From positions 885,081 to 949,080 of the forward strand of contig NZ_LMSU01000002.1 of the NCBI RefSeq assembly GCF_001429625.1: DNA of 64,000 bases. The letters run 5' to 3'. The notes below the pieces were generated by a model. The model searched no databases and was not told the origin of the DNA. It worked only from the letters and a program-made list of their open reading frames with translations. Shown here in pieces: positions 63,091 to 64,000 of the stretch. A program made the translations under genes and the position numbers. How positions within the stretch are numbered: position 1 is the stretch's first letter; the number at the start of each line of letters is the position of its first letter. Origin of the DNA: Nocardioides sp. Soil805 (GTDB lineage: Bacteria; Actinomycetota; Actinomycetes; Propionibacteriales; Nocardioidaceae).

Positions 63091-64000
63091 CTACTGGTCG
63101 GGCGGGTCCGCGGTGGTGCCGGGCTCGGGCCACGCGCGCCCAGTGCCTCGGCTCCCGGTGTGGTCGCGCAGGTAGGTGAAACCGAGCGGACTGGTCCAGG
63201 TGAAGACACCCGGCTCGCCCATCTCGTAGCGCCACCGACCGTGGGTCTTCAACCGGTGGTGCCGTCGACACAGGGCGGCCAGGTTGTCGGTGGACGTCTG
63301 GCCACCGTGGTCGGAGTGATCGTGGTCGTAGGGGACGATGTGGTCGAGATCGCAACGCCTCGCGTTGCGGCCGCACCACGGGAACACGCACGTCCCGTCG
63401 CGGGCGATCACGTGCTCGCGGATCTTCTCGGTGGGCTCGTAGCCCCGGCACTCGAGTCGCTCGCGGAGGTCGATGACCGGCTTGACGACCACGGCCACGT
63501 CGGGGCGTCCGCACCAGGCGCGGATCTGCTCCACCGACAGCACCCGTCGTCCGGCCTGCTCGATCCGCCCGACCAGCGCCTCTCTGATCTCCTGGTCGTG
63601 GTGGGTGATCGCGTCGGCGGACAGGTGGGCGTGGAGCACAACCTGGGTGACCGGCGCGGACGGGGTGGCCGGGGTGGCCGGGGCAGAGTCGCAAGCGGAC
63701 CCAGTCGGGGCGTCGCCGTCGGCCCGGGGGTTGTCGTCGAAGCCGATGGTGAGCTGGTGGCGCGCCAGGTCGCCCAACGCGGTGGCGCGGCGTCCGTCGA
63801 CGTTGTCGGTCGACCCCAACCTCGCCAGATGCTCGGCGCCCGACTGCACCGCCGCGGCCAGTGCGAGGGCGTCGGGGATCTCCAGGCTGGCCTCGAGCCC
63901 CATGGTCCCGTCGTAGGAGGCCTGCTGGGTGTCGAAGGTGACGTGCCGCTTGTCCGCACTCTTCTCCAGGGCATCAGCCACCTGATCGGGCATGAACCGC
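63091..64000 (-). CDS. DUF222 / HNH endonuclease domain protein (13E12-repeat type), 5' part missing
   Basis: About 303 residues of the C-terminal part are visible; the frame is open through the right edge, so the N-terminus lies outside. The upstream portion is DUF222-like (MGLEASLEIPDALALAAAV, LARHQLTIG). The C-terminal HNH nuclease fold has CVFPWCGRNARRCDLDHIVPYDH and LAALCRRHHRLKTHG with Cys and His ligands. Such genes are multicopy in actinobacteria and often vary between strains. Whether this copy is active cannot be said. Confidence 0.85.
   Translation of the reverse strand, partial: RFMPDQVADALEKSADKRHVTFDTQQASYDGTMGLEASLEIPDALALAAAVQSGAEHLARLGSTDNVDGRRATALGDLARHQLTIGFDDNPRADGDAPTGSACDSAPATPATPSAPVTQVVLHAHLSADAITHHDQEIREALVGRIEQAGRRVLSVEQIRAWCGRPDVAVVVKPVIDLRERLECRGYEPTEKIREHVIARDGTCVFPWCGRNARRCDLDHIVPYDHDHSDHGGQTSTDNLAALCRRHHRLKTHGRWRYEMGEPGVFTWTSPLGFTYLRDHTGSRGTGRAWPEPGTTADPPDQ

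Overview
The window is 64 kb of very GC-rich DNA. Genes are densely packed, with many GTG starts, 1-4 base stop/start overlaps and a type B succinate dehydrogenase. Together these point to an actinobacterial chromosome, most likely a Nocardioides-like member of the Propionibacteriales (an inference from gene content and order, not a database match). The left part keeps the order known around Mycobacterium tuberculosis Rv0950c-Rv0957: M23-type peptidase, sucC, sucD, PerM-like membrane protein, purN, purH. It is mostly core metabolism, with a few actinobacterial genes of unknown function. I see no tRNA, rRNA, CRISPR array, insertion sequence or prophage. No gene-free stretch exceeds 300 bases; the largest is 206-417.

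Layout. 1-4405: 5' end of a probable cell-wall peptidase, a stand-alone B12-binding protein, a photolyase, and sucCD closed by a strong hairpin terminator. 4479-7698: a lipoprotein and a membrane-anchored sigma-factor-like protein, both with duplicated extracytoplasmic domains. 7792-12692: PerM-like protein, purN, a ZTP (pfl) riboswitch, purH, folD and a DUF3017 protein, forming a purine/one-carbon unit. 12731-17990: malate dehydrogenase, a lipoprotein, an aquaporin with a Pro/Gln-rich tail, and monomeric NADP isocitrate dehydrogenase. 17990-25503: small membrane proteins, DUF402, an MFS exporter, a secreted lipase, trpS, a 2H phosphoesterase, a YihY/BrkB protein and an SCO4848-like protein. 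25510-31565: two glycosyltransferases flanking sdhCAB. 31720-36756: the methylmalonyl-CoA mutase operon mutA-mutB-meaB. 36823-38016: an M20 amidohydrolase.

38030-57235 is a nucleoside uptake and breakdown region. It holds a BMP-type ABC transporter, cytidine deaminase, thymidine phosphorylase, adenosine deaminase, a uridine-kinase-like P-loop protein, deoxyribose-phosphate aldolase, a paired aldehyde dehydrogenase that may clear the acetaldehyde made by DeoC, and an alpha-D-phosphohexomutase that may supply the missing phosphopentomutase step. Two substrate-binding/VWA paralogues and a C39-like protein sit inside it. 57277-64000 is more accessory: DUF2252, a MerR-regulated aldo/keto reductase, an acyl-CoA synthetase, a small unknown protein, an APH-family kinase-like protein, and the C-terminal part of a DUF222/HNH protein cut by the window edge.

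Central carbon metabolism links several blocks: methylmalonyl-CoA mutase makes succinyl-CoA, SucCD converts it to succinate, Sdh oxidises that to fumarate, and Mdh and Icd act on either side. ZMP sensing by the riboswitch fits PurH, which consumes ZMP using the 10-formyl-THF made by FolD.
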